This document shows, in pieces, positions 44,828-54,142 of a stretch of 64,000 nt of DNA. Source of the DNA: Akkermansia massiliensis (GTDB lineage Bacteria; Verrucomicrobiota; Verrucomicrobiia; Verrucomicrobiales; Akkermansiaceae); the NCBI RefSeq assembly GCF_023516715.1, contig NZ_JAMGSI010000001.1, positions 1,612,001-1,676,000 on the forward strand, in the 5' to 3' direction. The position numbers and the translations under genes were made by a program. The notes below the pieces were generated by a model. That model made no database searches. It was not told the origin of the DNA and worked only from the letters and a program-made list of their open reading frames with translations. Position 1 is the first letter of the stretch; every line of letters starts with the position of its first letter.

Positions 44828-45790
44828 TTATTTGCTTTCCGTCACTCTCTTCTGTGAAAGAATCCACAGAAGAGGATCTTCTACGCGCAAAGCCGGCTCC
44901 TTTGTGCTGACGCCGAAGAAAAGCTTTCGAGTGAATACTTTGCAGGCTTCCATAATGTTCACATCAGCCGCTGCCACCCAACTTTCCATTTCACAACTCA
45001 CCGTTTCCATTTCTTCCTGATCAAGCGAGCCCCGGTACGAGCTATCGCGGCATACCAGACGTTCGGTTGTTTTCAGTCTCCAACGGCCTGTGTAATTGAT
45101 GTCCGGGCATGCCAATGCATCAAGTTTGGAAACGGCAACAGCCAGCGGTACTGCAGGACATGCACGCCCCAGCTTCAAGAGGAGACGATGGGGTTCCGTT
45201 CCGTTCAGAGGCGGCAAAACGATGTTGGTTGTTTCCAGTTCATTCCGCAGTGCTTCAACCTGCAAAGGATCCACAAGACAAACAATACCCGAAAGCGCTG
45301 TCATGAGGGCGGGAGAAAGCTTTTCTTCGGTGACTTCGGCGAATACGATCAGGCGTCCCTTGTCTGACTTTCTTTTACGAATCAGATACATGGAATTTTT
45401 GCTTGAGCCAGCATCTTGTTCCATAATCGTCCAGCCGCATATCTCACTAAGCTTGCGAAGTTGATTGATCACAGCGCGGATATAACTGCTTTTTCCTGAA
45501 CCGGCCGTACCGGCAATGGCTATGATGAGCGGCTTGCCCTCTCTGTTAGCCGATATGCCCCCTTTACAAATCGGGCACGCACGGAATGACAGGATACGGT
45601 CGCAGATCTTGCAGGTACTTTTGTTATTTCTGGTGCATGAAATGCTTGAAGGCGTACCGCCGATTCCCAGCTTTTGCAAAACGGAAGGGGCGGGGGGAGG
45701 CAATTTATCTCCGCAAGAAGGTTTGAAAAACAACAACTCCTTGTCGTTGATTTGCTTGTAACAATGTGGGCAATATAATTCGCCAGCCAT
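44828..45790 (-). CDS. Zinc-ribbon P-loop GTPase-like protein
   Basis: This 320-residue protein starts with zinc-ribbon pairs (YCPHCYKQ; later CKICDRILSFRACPICKGG, about residues 59-77). A P-loop domain follows, with Walker A IAIAGTAGSGKSSYIRAVIN (about 88-107), a possible switch/Walker B strand RLIVFAEVTEE, a GIVCLVDPLQ strand and VAVSKLDAL, which fits a TRAFAC-GTPase NKxD-like motif (SKLD). It recalls the bacterial zinc-ribbon/double-GTPase proteins found in conflict operons, but I cannot confirm the family. It is 7 bp from the ATPase gene and 4 bp from the large gene upstream. Confidence 0.7.
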   Translation of the reverse strand: MAGELYCPHCYKQINDKELLFFKPSCGDKLPPPAPSVLQKLGIGGTPSSISCTRNNKSTCKICDRILSFRACPICKGGISANREGKPLIIAIAGTAGSGKSSYIRAVINQLRKLSEICGWTIMEQDAGSSKNSMYLIRKRKSDKGRLIVFAEVTEEKLSPALMTALSGIVCLVDPLQVEALRNELETTNIVLPPLNGTEPHRLLLKLGRACPAVPLAVAVSKLDALACPDINYTGRWRLKTTERLVCRDSSYRGSLDQEEMETVSCEMESWVAAADVNIMEACKVFTRKLFFGVSTKEPALRVEDPLLWILSQKRVTESK

Positions 45791-45794
45791 ATGT

Positions 45795-48500
45795 TTATTC
45801 TATGGAAAGAGATTTGCGATTGAAAATCAAATCGTAGTGCGAGTCTTCAGATACAAAGGGCATGAAGCAATTACCGGTTGCAACCATGTTATCCGGAATG
45901 GAGACTGATGCCCGGGATTGTCCGGAGGCTTCAACTGCCAGAGCTTTCTTCCCATCCTGTCTGGAAAGAGGAAATACGCGACGAGCGCACCGTACCTCCA
46001 TGGCAGGAATGCCTTTTTTGCTTTTTACTTCAAATACCCACCCTTGACCACGTTTAGCTATCCGGCAGTTCACCCTGTTCCCTCCGCCCGGAGCGGGAGA
46101 ATACACGTTGCGCGGGGCAGACCAGCTTGAAGAGGACGTATGCCCCACTTGCATGAAAACGGAAAAATAATAATCCTTGTCTTCCATGACGGGAATAATG
46201 AGCTCATGTGCTTGTTCGGAGCCGTTACGTTTGGAAGTACGTATCTCATTGGCGTTCAAGTCATCCGGATTTTCAACGAATGATTTGTTTCCATAGACTA
46301 TGGTCACTTCGCTGCAGCCTTCCGGCCAGGTCCATTGGAGGTATATTCGGCCTGGATTTCTGCGCAGGCGAAGATTTTGCAATCCGCCGTGCCGGCCCGT
46401 ACATATGAGAGCAGTATCACCCTTGATCACCAGAGGAATGAGGAACTTCCCGCAGAGATTGATTTCTCGAAGTATGGTAACCTGGGCATCCTTGTCGGTT
46501 TCTCCGACTGTTTTGAAACGATTGGCTGTTACTATGCTGCCTGGGGTAATCGGCACTTTGTCGGAAACCATCCAGCGCACTTCATCAGCGCCGGAAGGCA
46601 GTTCCCAATGAATACGGATATCTGTTCCCAAACATTTGTAATTCCACTGGTCAAGTTCCAGTCTCGGCGGGGGAAGTTGAGGCGTACCGGAACCATGGGC
46701 GGTTAATTCGTGTCCGCTGCCATACAATACCAGCAGATATCCGTACTCCCGGCCATTGGTCAATCCGGTATCATGAAAACTGTTACTGCCTCCATCGACC
46801 GGCAGGCGTGTGCCATCATTGATGGATTCAGGTTCTCCCCCTTCTTTTCGGATGAGAGTGGCAGACCACCCTTCCGGTAATGCGCACCATGTGAGCCGGG
46901 CGCTGCCATCCCCCATGGAAACATGGAAATCCGCTTCCGGCAGCACCATGCCCTTGCCGCCCGCAAGGCCCTTTAGAATGCGCTTGTTCACTACGGCAAA
47001 AACGGCGTAGCCATATTCCACGCCAGGTTTTGCCAGCTTGTCCGTACAAGGAGAGGCCGCACCGCCGCCAAGCTCTTCTCCATCATCCGGACTAACGGGA
47101 ATCCCATTGCGTTTGCGACGCAGCATGTAATTGATCGGAGTACCGTTGGCATCCGGCAGGCGGTCAAGTTCATTTCCTTGATGGCGAGCCTTGAGCCAGA
47201 CGATTTCCAGCTCTTTTCCTGATGCCCGCACACTCTTGATGACCGGAGGTTCCAGCGTATCCAGCAATTTGGCTGTTCTGGCTTTTCCCAGTTCATCCAG
47301 AAGCGCACGGGCCGGCACATAATCCGGGTAGGTACGCAGAATCCCTTGTATTTCTTTCTGAGCCGTATCCAGTTCTTCACTGCTTCCCTTAAGACTATTT
47401 CCGCATTTTTCCAGACTTTCATACACTTTCCGGGCAGCATCAAAGTAGGTGCCGCACTGACGGCATTGTGGGCTTGAAGCATGAATGGGCTTTCCGCATT
47501 TCGGACACATGATACGGAATAATTCACCGCATTGAGAACATCGGCTGCTGTTGGCTTCATTTCTGGACTTGCACTTCGAGCACTCCGTGAATTGTTCCTG
47601 CCACGGGAAAGGAACCTTGTCCTTGCCCTGACAACACCGGCGGTATACCAGCCACTGCGCGTCTGCGGCATCCAGCCCCTCGGCGCATAGGGTATCGTAT
47701 AACCTGGTGTAGTATATGGGCGATATGGTACCGGGTGAACCCTCCACATAGTTTGGAAAGGCAGCAAACACACGTTCGCAAATTTCCTGCCCCCGCCATG
47801 CGTAATCGTAACGTTTCTTTGATTCTTCGTTCTTGAAGTATTTGGCGCCAATAGTCGTAATCTCTACCTTAATGGTATTGATCGGATTATTGGCGGATCC
47901 ACCCTTGTTGGGTTCTCTGCTCTTATCCGAATTGATTTTGAGCAGTTGCTCGGGCGAAAGAGAATTCTTGCAATTCAGATACTCATAAATACTAGCTTTT
48001 CCCGCAGCTTCCAGGCAACATTTCAATTTCTGAATATCGCGAGACGCAGAAATCAGGTATACAGGATGGCCGTTTGCCGGTTGGGGAGGGACCCTGAGAG
48101 CTTTACATGATTTGTCAACCGCCTGACTGCTGATGACAATGCCCAGTTCATCGGCAAGAGAGGAAACCGAATCTATTTCCAGCTGTACATTATTGCAGAT
48201 GTTCCGGAAGATTACCCTGGAAATCTGACCGTCGACAGCGGCGTTTTGCAGGAAATTTCTGACTCGTTTTTGTTCATTCTTCAGGGCTTCTTCTGCCTGC
48301 TTTTGAAGAGATTGAGGATTTGAAAGAACCTTTTCCATCTCGGGAACGGCTTCCATCCATGTCTTCCTCAAAACATCATCCTGAGGGGCGCTGCTCCACT
48401 CGGCAGTGCATTGCTTGAGCCTGGCCAATGCGTTGTCAACATTGGTCTCCAGAGGATCGAGGGATAAATTCAGGATTTCAAAGTAATTTCTTTTTTTCAT
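45795..48500 (-). CDS. Large J-like/zinc-ribbon/beta-sandwich protein
   Basis: The 901-residue protein opens with NYFEILNLSLDPLETNVDNA followed by helices and a Trp-Ser (EWSS). This resembles the J-domain-like start of proteins found with bacterial Hsp70s, but the catalytic HPD is missing. Zinc ribbons lie at about residues 305-350 (CSKCKSRNEANSSRCSQCG, MCPKCGKPI, CRQCGTYFD). After a helical repeat come several fibronectin-III-like modules (from about 420 to 880, for example ARLTWCALPEGWSATLIRKE). With two Hsp70s and a GrpE-like gene directly upstream, a co-chaperone or client-recognition role is inferred. It is cytoplasmic, with no signal peptide. Confidence 0.7.
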   Translation of the reverse strand: MKKRNYFEILNLSLDPLETNVDNALARLKQCTAEWSSAPQDDVLRKTWMEAVPEMEKVLSNPQSLQKQAEEALKNEQKRVRNFLQNAAVDGQISRVIFRNICNNVQLEIDSVSSLADELGIVISSQAVDKSCKALRVPPQPANGHPVYLISASRDIQKLKCCLEAAGKASIYEYLNCKNSLSPEQLLKINSDKSREPNKGGSANNPINTIKVEITTIGAKYFKNEESKKRYDYAWRGQEICERVFAAFPNYVEGSPGTISPIYYTRLYDTLCAEGLDAADAQWLVYRRCCQGKDKVPFPWQEQFTECSKCKSRNEANSSRCSQCGELFRIMCPKCGKPIHASSPQCRQCGTYFDAARKVYESLEKCGNSLKGSSEELDTAQKEIQGILRTYPDYVPARALLDELGKARTAKLLDTLEPPVIKSVRASGKELEIVWLKARHQGNELDRLPDANGTPINYMLRRKRNGIPVSPDDGEELGGGAASPCTDKLAKPGVEYGYAVFAVVNKRILKGLAGGKGMVLPEADFHVSMGDGSARLTWCALPEGWSATLIRKEGGEPESINDGTRLPVDGGSNSFHDTGLTNGREYGYLLVLYGSGHELTAHGSGTPQLPPPRLELDQWNYKCLGTDIRIHWELPSGADEVRWMVSDKVPITPGSIVTANRFKTVGETDKDAQVTILREINLCGKFLIPLVIKGDTALICTGRHGGLQNLRLRRNPGRIYLQWTWPEGCSEVTIVYGNKSFVENPDDLNANEIRTSKRNGSEQAHELIIPVMEDKDYYFSVFMQVGHTSSSSWSAPRNVYSPAPGGGNRVNCRIAKRGQGWVFEVKSKKGIPAMEVRCARRVFPLSRQDGKKALAVEASGQSRASVSIPDNMVATGNCFMPFVSEDSHYDLIFNRKSLSIE

Positions 48501-48549
48501 ACCCGTTTCAACAGAAAATAAAGTGAGTGGAAAACTCTCAAGAGAGAAG

Positions 48550-50223
48550 TTATTCGATGGTAGCTCGCTCCAACTCTTTCCTCATGGCGTTCAGCTGTTC
48601 CGCCGGAATTGTACAGGCCGTCTGAACTTCTCCTTTGATTTCCTGACCGGAGGCAGGATCCCGTGAGAAGATGGTGAGCAGCCCGCTTTCATCCAGCTTG
48701 AAAACGGTTTCTATGGGAGACTCAGCCGGGAGTCCCGGTTGAATAGGCAGATTTCCTTCCCAGATGAGACGAGCGTCGTTGGGATCAATTCCTTCTCTAT
48801 TGAGTTTTCTCTCTTCTTCGGGTGTGGCTGGATATTCAACCAGATTATCCACTACTTGTATATGTACGGTACTTTGATTGTCTTCAATAGTATAACTGGG
48901 CATGTTTGCTTCGACAGGCAGGTTGGTATTCCGGTAAATGAGGTTATAAATACGCGACACCTTATCGGAGTAACGGAGTAAAATTTGACCGAAGCTGCGG
49001 CTGCATACATTGGAACATGGAGTCAGTATGTTGCTGACCGCTTCCAGGGTAAATCCGCTGTCATCCGCCAACTCCTGAAGCTTCCCTTCCGTTTCCAGCG
49101 TAAATTCACCGGTATCGTCTGCTTCTAGAGTGAATCCATCTCCAATCTGTTCGCGCATCAGATGAGCCAGTGCGGAGATAGCTGCACCCTTGGCTACCGA
49201 TTCGTCCGGATCATAGGAAATGGGAGTAATCCCCAATTCTCTTTCAACTGCAACGGAAACCTGAGGCATGTAGGTACTGCCTCCCACCAGAATGATTTCA
49301 TCGATTCTGTTTACTCCCTTTCCCCGGGCAATATCCAGGGCGCGTTTCGTTCCACTGATTGTACTTTGAAGAAGGGATTCCGTCTCTGAATCAAATTCTT
49401 CACGTGTGATGTGGGCGTATAGTTTTTCGCCTTCGAATTTATAGGAAACCTGTGCCTCTGTACGAGATGTAAGTGTTTTCTTGGCCTTTTCAGCTAATAA
49501 CTGCATATCCTGACTGGCGGCAGGGTCAGACAAGAGGTCGATTGCGCTTTCCGACGACATCTGCAAACGGTCCACCAGCATTCCTTGCATGACTTCATCC
49601 CAGTTTTTTCCACCCAAGTGATGATTGCCATCGGTACAGACTACATTCAGTCCCTTGGGGGAAACATTAATAATGGTCACGTCGAAGGTTCCTCCACCCA
49701 AATCGTAGACCAGAATATTGCGTTCTTCGGCATGGTGGTTTTGGGTGAGTCCATAGGCCATGGCGGCGGCAGTGGGCTCATTGAGTATTTCCAGAACATT
49801 GAGGCCGGCAATCTCCCCGGCCGCCTTGGTGGCTTCGCGCTCCTGATGGGAAAAGTAGGCCGGACAGGTAATAACCACATCCTGAATTTCCTGACCCAGA
49901 CGCTCGGACGCATCATTCACCAGTTTACGCAGAATGCAGGCCGAGACCTGCTCCGGCCTGTAAGAACCCTTTGAACAGGAAAAGCGGTAGTTCTCCGAAC
50001 CCATTTCGCGTTTAATGAAGGTACACACTTCGCCGGGACTCATGGAAGCCTCCTGCTTGGCTTCATCGCCTACGACAATTCGATCGTCATCGAACCAGAC
50101 AACGGAAGGCGTCGTGCGTTCGCCTTCACTGTTCAGCAAAACCTGGGGTCGGCCATCCCTGCCCACATATGCCACACAGCTGTATGTTGTGCCCAGATCA
50201 ATTCCCACGGCTATCCTGTTCAT
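48550..50223 (-). CDS. Lidless Hsp70-family chaperone (paralog A)
   Basis: The 557 residues hold a complete Hsp70 ATPase domain: AVGIDLGTTYSCVAYVG, FIKREMGSENY, VVITCPAYFSHQEREATKAA, NEPTAAAMAYGL, LVYDLGGGTFDVTI and EIILVGGSTYMPQV. A shortened substrate-binding part follows (GLPAESPIETVFKLDESGLL). The alpha-helical lid and the EEVD-like tail of DnaK (about 640 residues) are absent. Between the domains (about residues 361-395) the motif (G/E)FTLE is repeated three times (GFTLEAD, EFTLETE, GFTLEAV). It lies 12 bp from a second Hsp70 gene. A role separate from housekeeping DnaK is inferred. Confidence 0.9.
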   Translation of the reverse strand: MNRIAVGIDLGTTYSCVAYVGRDGRPQVLLNSEGERTTPSVVWFDDDRIVVGDEAKQEASMSPGEVCTFIKREMGSENYRFSCSKGSYRPEQVSACILRKLVNDASERLGQEIQDVVITCPAYFSHQEREATKAAGEIAGLNVLEILNEPTAAAMAYGLTQNHHAEERNILVYDLGGGTFDVTIINVSPKGLNVVCTDGNHHLGGKNWDEVMQGMLVDRLQMSSESAIDLLSDPAASQDMQLLAEKAKKTLTSRTEAQVSYKFEGEKLYAHITREEFDSETESLLQSTISGTKRALDIARGKGVNRIDEIILVGGSTYMPQVSVAVERELGITPISYDPDESVAKGAAISALAHLMREQIGDGFTLEADDTGEFTLETEGKLQELADDSGFTLEAVSNILTPCSNVCSRSFGQILLRYSDKVSRIYNLIYRNTNLPVEANMPSYTIEDNQSTVHIQVVDNLVEYPATPEEERKLNREGIDPNDARLIWEGNLPIQPGLPAESPIETVFKLDESGLLTIFSRDPASGQEIKGEVQTACTIPAEQLNAMRKELERATIE

Positions 50224-50235
50224 GATTTATGTTGG

Positions 50236-51921
50236 TTAATCGACCATCTCCAGATCGGCTACAACTTCCTCCAGCTTTTTCCGTTCTTCTTCACTGAGGA
50301 CTCCTTCTACCTGGAAGGGCACAACAATTTTCTTGTCATTAGTAACATCCCGGGCAGTCAATTCGAGCCGGCCTTCAGGATCCAGCGCGAATGTTACTTC
50401 AATAGGAGCCCCTGCGGGCAAGCCGGGAGTCAATTCCATGGTTGCTTTACCAAGTTCCAGGCAACAGTCCAGATCCGCCTGTTTTCCCACAATGTTATTG
50501 GAATAGACGATGAGAGGCAGAGTGGCTGCATTAGCGGCAGAAACAGGGAAAGCTTGAGTATTGTTACAAGGAACTTCATTCTGTTTTTCGATCAGGTTGT
50601 AACAGACAAATTTACCTTCCTTGTTCTTCACCCGAATACCGATACTTTTGGAAGCCACCGTAATCATCTCGGTGTTAACCGCAGTTTCAATCGTTTCAGG
50701 TGCCAACGAAAATTCGTCTGCAACTTTCTTATTTGCCTCGTCTTCGAGTTTTCCTGTCGGGGTATCGGGATTTTTTTCCTTCAGATCTTTAAGAACCTTT
50801 TCATAAAGATCCCTGATAGCCTTATTATTCCCATAGAGGGCAGCGCCCTTGGAAACAGCATGGTTGGGCTCATACAGTTTGGGCTCTACCCTCAAAGTGT
50901 CCTTGTAGCGGCTGTTAACCATCTCCATCACCTGCGGCATATAGGTAGAACCGCCGACCAGCAGGAATTCATCTATTTTTTCCACACCTGTTTTTTCACG
51001 AGCCATGGCAATCATGGCATCCGTGAATTCTATCGTACGGTTAAGCAGAGGCTGAGTCGCTTCATTGAATTCCTCCCGAGTCACACTCACCTTGCTCTTG
51101 CTGCCGTCGCAGCAGGTAATGCGGGCAGTAGCTGTTTCTTTCTGGCTGAGACTCATTTTTGTCTTTTCCACTGTCGTGATCAAGGCAGCCCTGGTTTCCG
51201 GGTCGGCCATCAGGTCACCTGCCTCGGGGTTTTCTATGAGAAGCTTTTCAAGCAACAGGTCACGCAGAGCGGCATCCCAGTCAGCCCCCCCCAGCTTGTG
51301 ATCTCCATCGGAGCAAATGACCTTTACTCCCTTGGGAGAAATCTCCACGACGGTCACGTCGAACGTACCGCCGCCCAGGTCATAGACGATGATCTGCCTT
51401 GTCTCCTGTGTTTCTCCCTGATCGTTTCCGGTTATCCCCATTCCGTAGGAAATAGCTGCGGCAATGGGCTCGTCCACAACGGCCAGTACATTGAGTTTTG
51501 CCAGTTCGCCGGCTGCTTTCGTGGCCATGCGTTCGGCTTCATTGAAATAGGCAGGGCACGTGATGACGACATCCTTTACTTCGTGGCCGCTCATTTCAGC
51601 GCCTTTCACCATGTATTTAAGAATGAGGGAAGAAATGGATTCGGGAGAATGTTCCTTATCCAGGAAAGTTTTACGCCAGGTTGTTCCCATTTCACGCTTG
51701 ATCAGGTGGACAAAGTTATCCGGATCGGTATAGGCGGATTCCTTGGCACCTTCCCCGACGACAATACCGCCATCTTCAAAGAAGACGGCGGAAGCTGTAA
51801 TGGAACCGCCGTCCGGGTTATTGATGATTTCAACATTGCCGCTGTCGCCCACATGGGAAATGGCGGAATACGTGGTACCCAGATCGATACCGTATACTTT
51901 GATTTTAGTGTTTTCGCTCAT
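50236..51921 (-). CDS. Lidless Hsp70-family chaperone (paralog B)
   Basis: This 561-residue Hsp70 is paralogous to its downstream neighbour. ATPase motifs are VYGIDLGTTYSAISHVG, LIKREMGTTWRK, VVITCPAYFNEAERMATKAA, DEPIAAAISYGMG, IVYDLGGGTFDVTV and FLLVGGSTYMPQVM. A helical insert of about 50 residues (KVLKDLKEKNPDTPTGKLED) follows the ATPase domain. The beta substrate domain (LPAGAPIEVTFALDPEGRLE) ends without a lid. It sits between the GrpE-like gene (49 bp) and the other Hsp70 (12 bp), so the two chaperones and the exchange factor form a unit. Confidence 0.9.
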   Translation of the reverse strand: MSENTKIKVYGIDLGTTYSAISHVGDSGNVEIINNPDGGSITASAVFFEDGGIVVGEGAKESAYTDPDNFVHLIKREMGTTWRKTFLDKEHSPESISSLILKYMVKGAEMSGHEVKDVVITCPAYFNEAERMATKAAGELAKLNVLAVVDEPIAAAISYGMGITGNDQGETQETRQIIVYDLGGGTFDVTVVEISPKGVKVICSDGDHKLGGADWDAALRDLLLEKLLIENPEAGDLMADPETRAALITTVEKTKMSLSQKETATARITCCDGSKSKVSVTREEFNEATQPLLNRTIEFTDAMIAMAREKTGVEKIDEFLLVGGSTYMPQVMEMVNSRYKDTLRVEPKLYEPNHAVSKGAALYGNNKAIRDLYEKVLKDLKEKNPDTPTGKLEDEANKKVADEFSLAPETIETAVNTEMITVASKSIGIRVKNKEGKFVCYNLIEKQNEVPCNNTQAFPVSAANAATLPLIVYSNNIVGKQADLDCCLELGKATMELTPGLPAGAPIEVTFALDPEGRLELTARDVTNDKKIVVPFQVEGVLSEEERKKLEEVVADLEMVD

Positions 51922-51970
51922 AATGAAAATATGTGTGATGTCATGGAATGGATGGCAGAGGAAAAAGTGA

Positions 51971-52885
51971 TTATTCCGTTGCCAGTACGTAGACGGCTAC
52001 TTTTTCGGGGCGGATGACTTTTCCGTCTTTTTCGAATCCCCAGCGCAAAGAGGCCTGAATGGTTTTGGCCAGGGAAGGATCGTCGGTCACAACGGTCTTG
52101 AGTACGCTGTGGCGTTTGTGATTGAAAGCGGCCCCTGCTTCGGTACGAAAGGAATCGATGTCGTTGTTTTCGAGCAGGTCGCGCAGGTCTTCGGCATGGG
52201 CCAGGACCAGTTTCTGGAGCTTGGCATAGTTTTCCGGAGTGGCTTCCAGAGCGCTGTAATGTTCGGCGCTTCGTTCCGCACCGTCGATCTCAGCAATAAG
52301 ATCCATCACGATAGCCTTGTTGAGTTTTTCATGTATTTCACGGCGGTAGGCATCGAGTTCCTGATATTGCCTGTCAATGATTTCCTTTTTGGAGGCGTCA
52401 TAGCGCATTTTGCTGTTGAACTCTTCCTGAAGGCTGGATATTTGCGATTGCAGGGTGGTCAGGATATTCAGTATGGGAGTCTGGTCAGCTGTCGCCTGGT
52501 GAGGGGTTGGCTCTTCAATGACGGACTGAGGAGAAGAATCCGGGGCAGCTTCCGGAGAGGATTCCAATTCAGGGCTTGTCTCCGAATGAGTATCTGACGC
52601 AATTTCCTCCGGCACGGCTGCAGGAACAGACTCTGGTGAGGATTCCGCTTCAGCATCTGATCCGGTTTTGCTCTCCGGTGTGAATTCCTGCCGCAGCTCG
52701 ACTTCGGAGACGGGGCCTTCTTCCGGCTCCATTTCCTGTGGAGATTCCGGTTGATCCTCCTGCTCCGAAGCGGTTTCCGGAACGGAAGAACCTTCCATAC
52801 CGGAATTTTCTATTATGATATTTTCTTCAGCTGATTCAAATATGCATTCGCTGATGCAGTCTTCTGGATTATTCTGGTTAGTCAT
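51971..52885 (-). CDS. GrpE-like nucleotide exchange factor with acidic N-terminus
   Basis: GrpE opens the nucleotide cleft of Hsp70. The last 150 residues form a coiled coil (LQSQISSLQEEFNSKMRYDA, then QELDAYRREIHEKLNKAIVM) and end with the GrpE beta-domain signature LRWGFEKDGKVIRPEKVAVY. The first 140 residues are a low-complexity acidic tract rich in Glu, Ser and Pro (EMEPEEGPVSEVE, SSPESVPAAVPEE). This is much longer than in ordinary GrpE (about 190 residues in total). It lies directly upstream of the two Hsp70s, which supports the call. Confidence 0.8.
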   Translation of the reverse strand: MTNQNNPEDCISECIFESAEENIIIENSGMEGSSVPETASEQEDQPESPQEMEPEEGPVSEVELRQEFTPESKTGSDAEAESSPESVPAAVPEEIASDTHSETSPELESSPEAAPDSSPQSVIEEPTPHQATADQTPILNILTTLQSQISSLQEEFNSKMRYDASKKEIIDRQYQELDAYRREIHEKLNKAIVMDLIAEIDGAERSAEHYSALEATPENYAKLQKLVLAHAEDLRDLLENNDIDSFRTEAGAAFNHKRHSVLKTVVTDDPSLAKTIQASLRWGFEKDGKVIRPEKVAVYVLATE

Positions 52886-52930
52886 GATGGTGGTGTATGA
52901 ATTGATGGAGAGGGAAAGATAAGTGCGGGA

Positions 52931-54100
52931 TCAGGCGGGAATATTTTGTAACAGCCATTTGGCGAGAGCGTAAACGCCGGGACATTCGTTCAATTCCTGG
53001 TCGCTGGAGGAGATGGAAAAAAATGCCGTATTTCGGAAAAGATCGGCTTTTCCGAGAACATCAGCCCATTGAAGGTCATGAAGGAAATGACGGCAGGCGG
53101 CTTGATCCGCACCGGCATCAAGCTCACATGCTCCATCAAAGGGAAGAATCTTGCCATTCGACCGGATGACCACGGCGCATTTAAGCTTTTGCAATCTTGC
53201 TTTGTAGGCCGTGCTCATCAGTTCATGCCACTTGTCGAAGGCTTGTGCAAATGAGGCGCTGCCAGCCGTTTCTTCCACCACAAAAACGGCGCCTTGCAAA
53301 AGAGAGTAGAAGGGCATGGCATCCAACGAATTAATAGAGGCCGCATCGCTTCCTTCGAAATCGCAAATTTGCAGGCAAAGCGCAGGTTGTTTGTCGTTTC
53401 TCTTGCGGCTGAGCAACAATTCGATGTAGTTGTATCTGGGTTGAGTGCAGGTGGAATTGATGCGAGGAGTATCGTACGCGTACCACCGGGGTACGGATAC
53501 GTTTCCCAAGGCTGAAACAAGGGCTCGCAAAAGAGAAGTCCTTGTTGTATCCGAACCGGCTACACAGGTGACAGGCAGCATGCGGACCCCATTTTCATTC
53601 GTTTCTTCGCTGGAAAAACGGGAAGTTTGCAGTTTAAAGAAAGATAGAGGAAGAATGAAGAGTGCGGACAGGAGAGCATATGCAGCCAGAACAGCCAGAG
53701 AAACGATCGGGCGCATGATGTAGACTTCCACCATGGATACCAGCCTGACCAACAGGTTTCCCTGAGCAGATAGCTCCCGGTAAACCTTGACAGGGGCAAC
53801 GATGCTGGCTTTACCGGCTCCCAGAAGTGTTTGCGACCAGATTTGCAGAGCAGTGTTCAGTCCCTTGCTTCCGGCATATTTATGGCGTGTAATACGGTTG
53901 ATCGAGAGAATATTGGACAGAACCATTCCCAATACCCACAGACTGTATCCTGCGTAGAAACCGTACTCGATCGAGATATCTGCCACTCTGCGCGTTTCCT
54001 CCTCCAGATAACCGGAGATGATAAAACTATACAGCAACGAACCACCGATAAGAAGAACAAAGGCGAGACGGCCAAAGTTGATGTTGGACGGTTTATTCAT
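52931..54100 (-). CDS. Membrane protein with a degenerate GTPase-like domain
   Basis: The 389-residue protein has membrane segments near residues 11-27 (LAFVLLIGGSLLYSFII) and 46-66, and a longer hydrophobic region at about 130-156 (PIVSLAVLAAYALLSALFIL). A cytoplasmic alpha/beta domain follows, with LPVTCVAGSDTTRTSLLRAL at the place of a Walker A loop but without the Lys. LCLQICDFEGSDA could be a DxxG-type switch. It looks like an inactive or altered partner of the GTPase-like protein at 44828, but this is inference from motif order only. It is 45 bp upstream of the GrpE-like gene. Confidence 0.65.
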   Translation of the reverse strand: MNKPSNINFGRLAFVLLIGGSLLYSFIISGYLEEETRRVADISIEYGFYAGYSLWVLGMVLSNILSINRITRHKYAGSKGLNTALQIWSQTLLGAGKASIVAPVKVYRELSAQGNLLVRLVSMVEVYIMRPIVSLAVLAAYALLSALFILPLSFFKLQTSRFSSEETNENGVRMLPVTCVAGSDTTRTSLLRALVSALGNVSVPRWYAYDTPRINSTCTQPRYNYIELLLSRKRNDKQPALCLQICDFEGSDAASINSLDAMPFYSLLQGAVFVVEETAGSASFAQAFDKWHELMSTAYKARLQKLKCAVVIRSNGKILPFDGACELDAGADQAACRHFLHDLQWADVLGKADLFRNTAFFSISSSDQELNECPGVYALAKWLLQNIPA

Positions 54101-54142
54101 GTACCGTTATCACGTAGGAGACAAACGTAATGAGGAAGCTGG

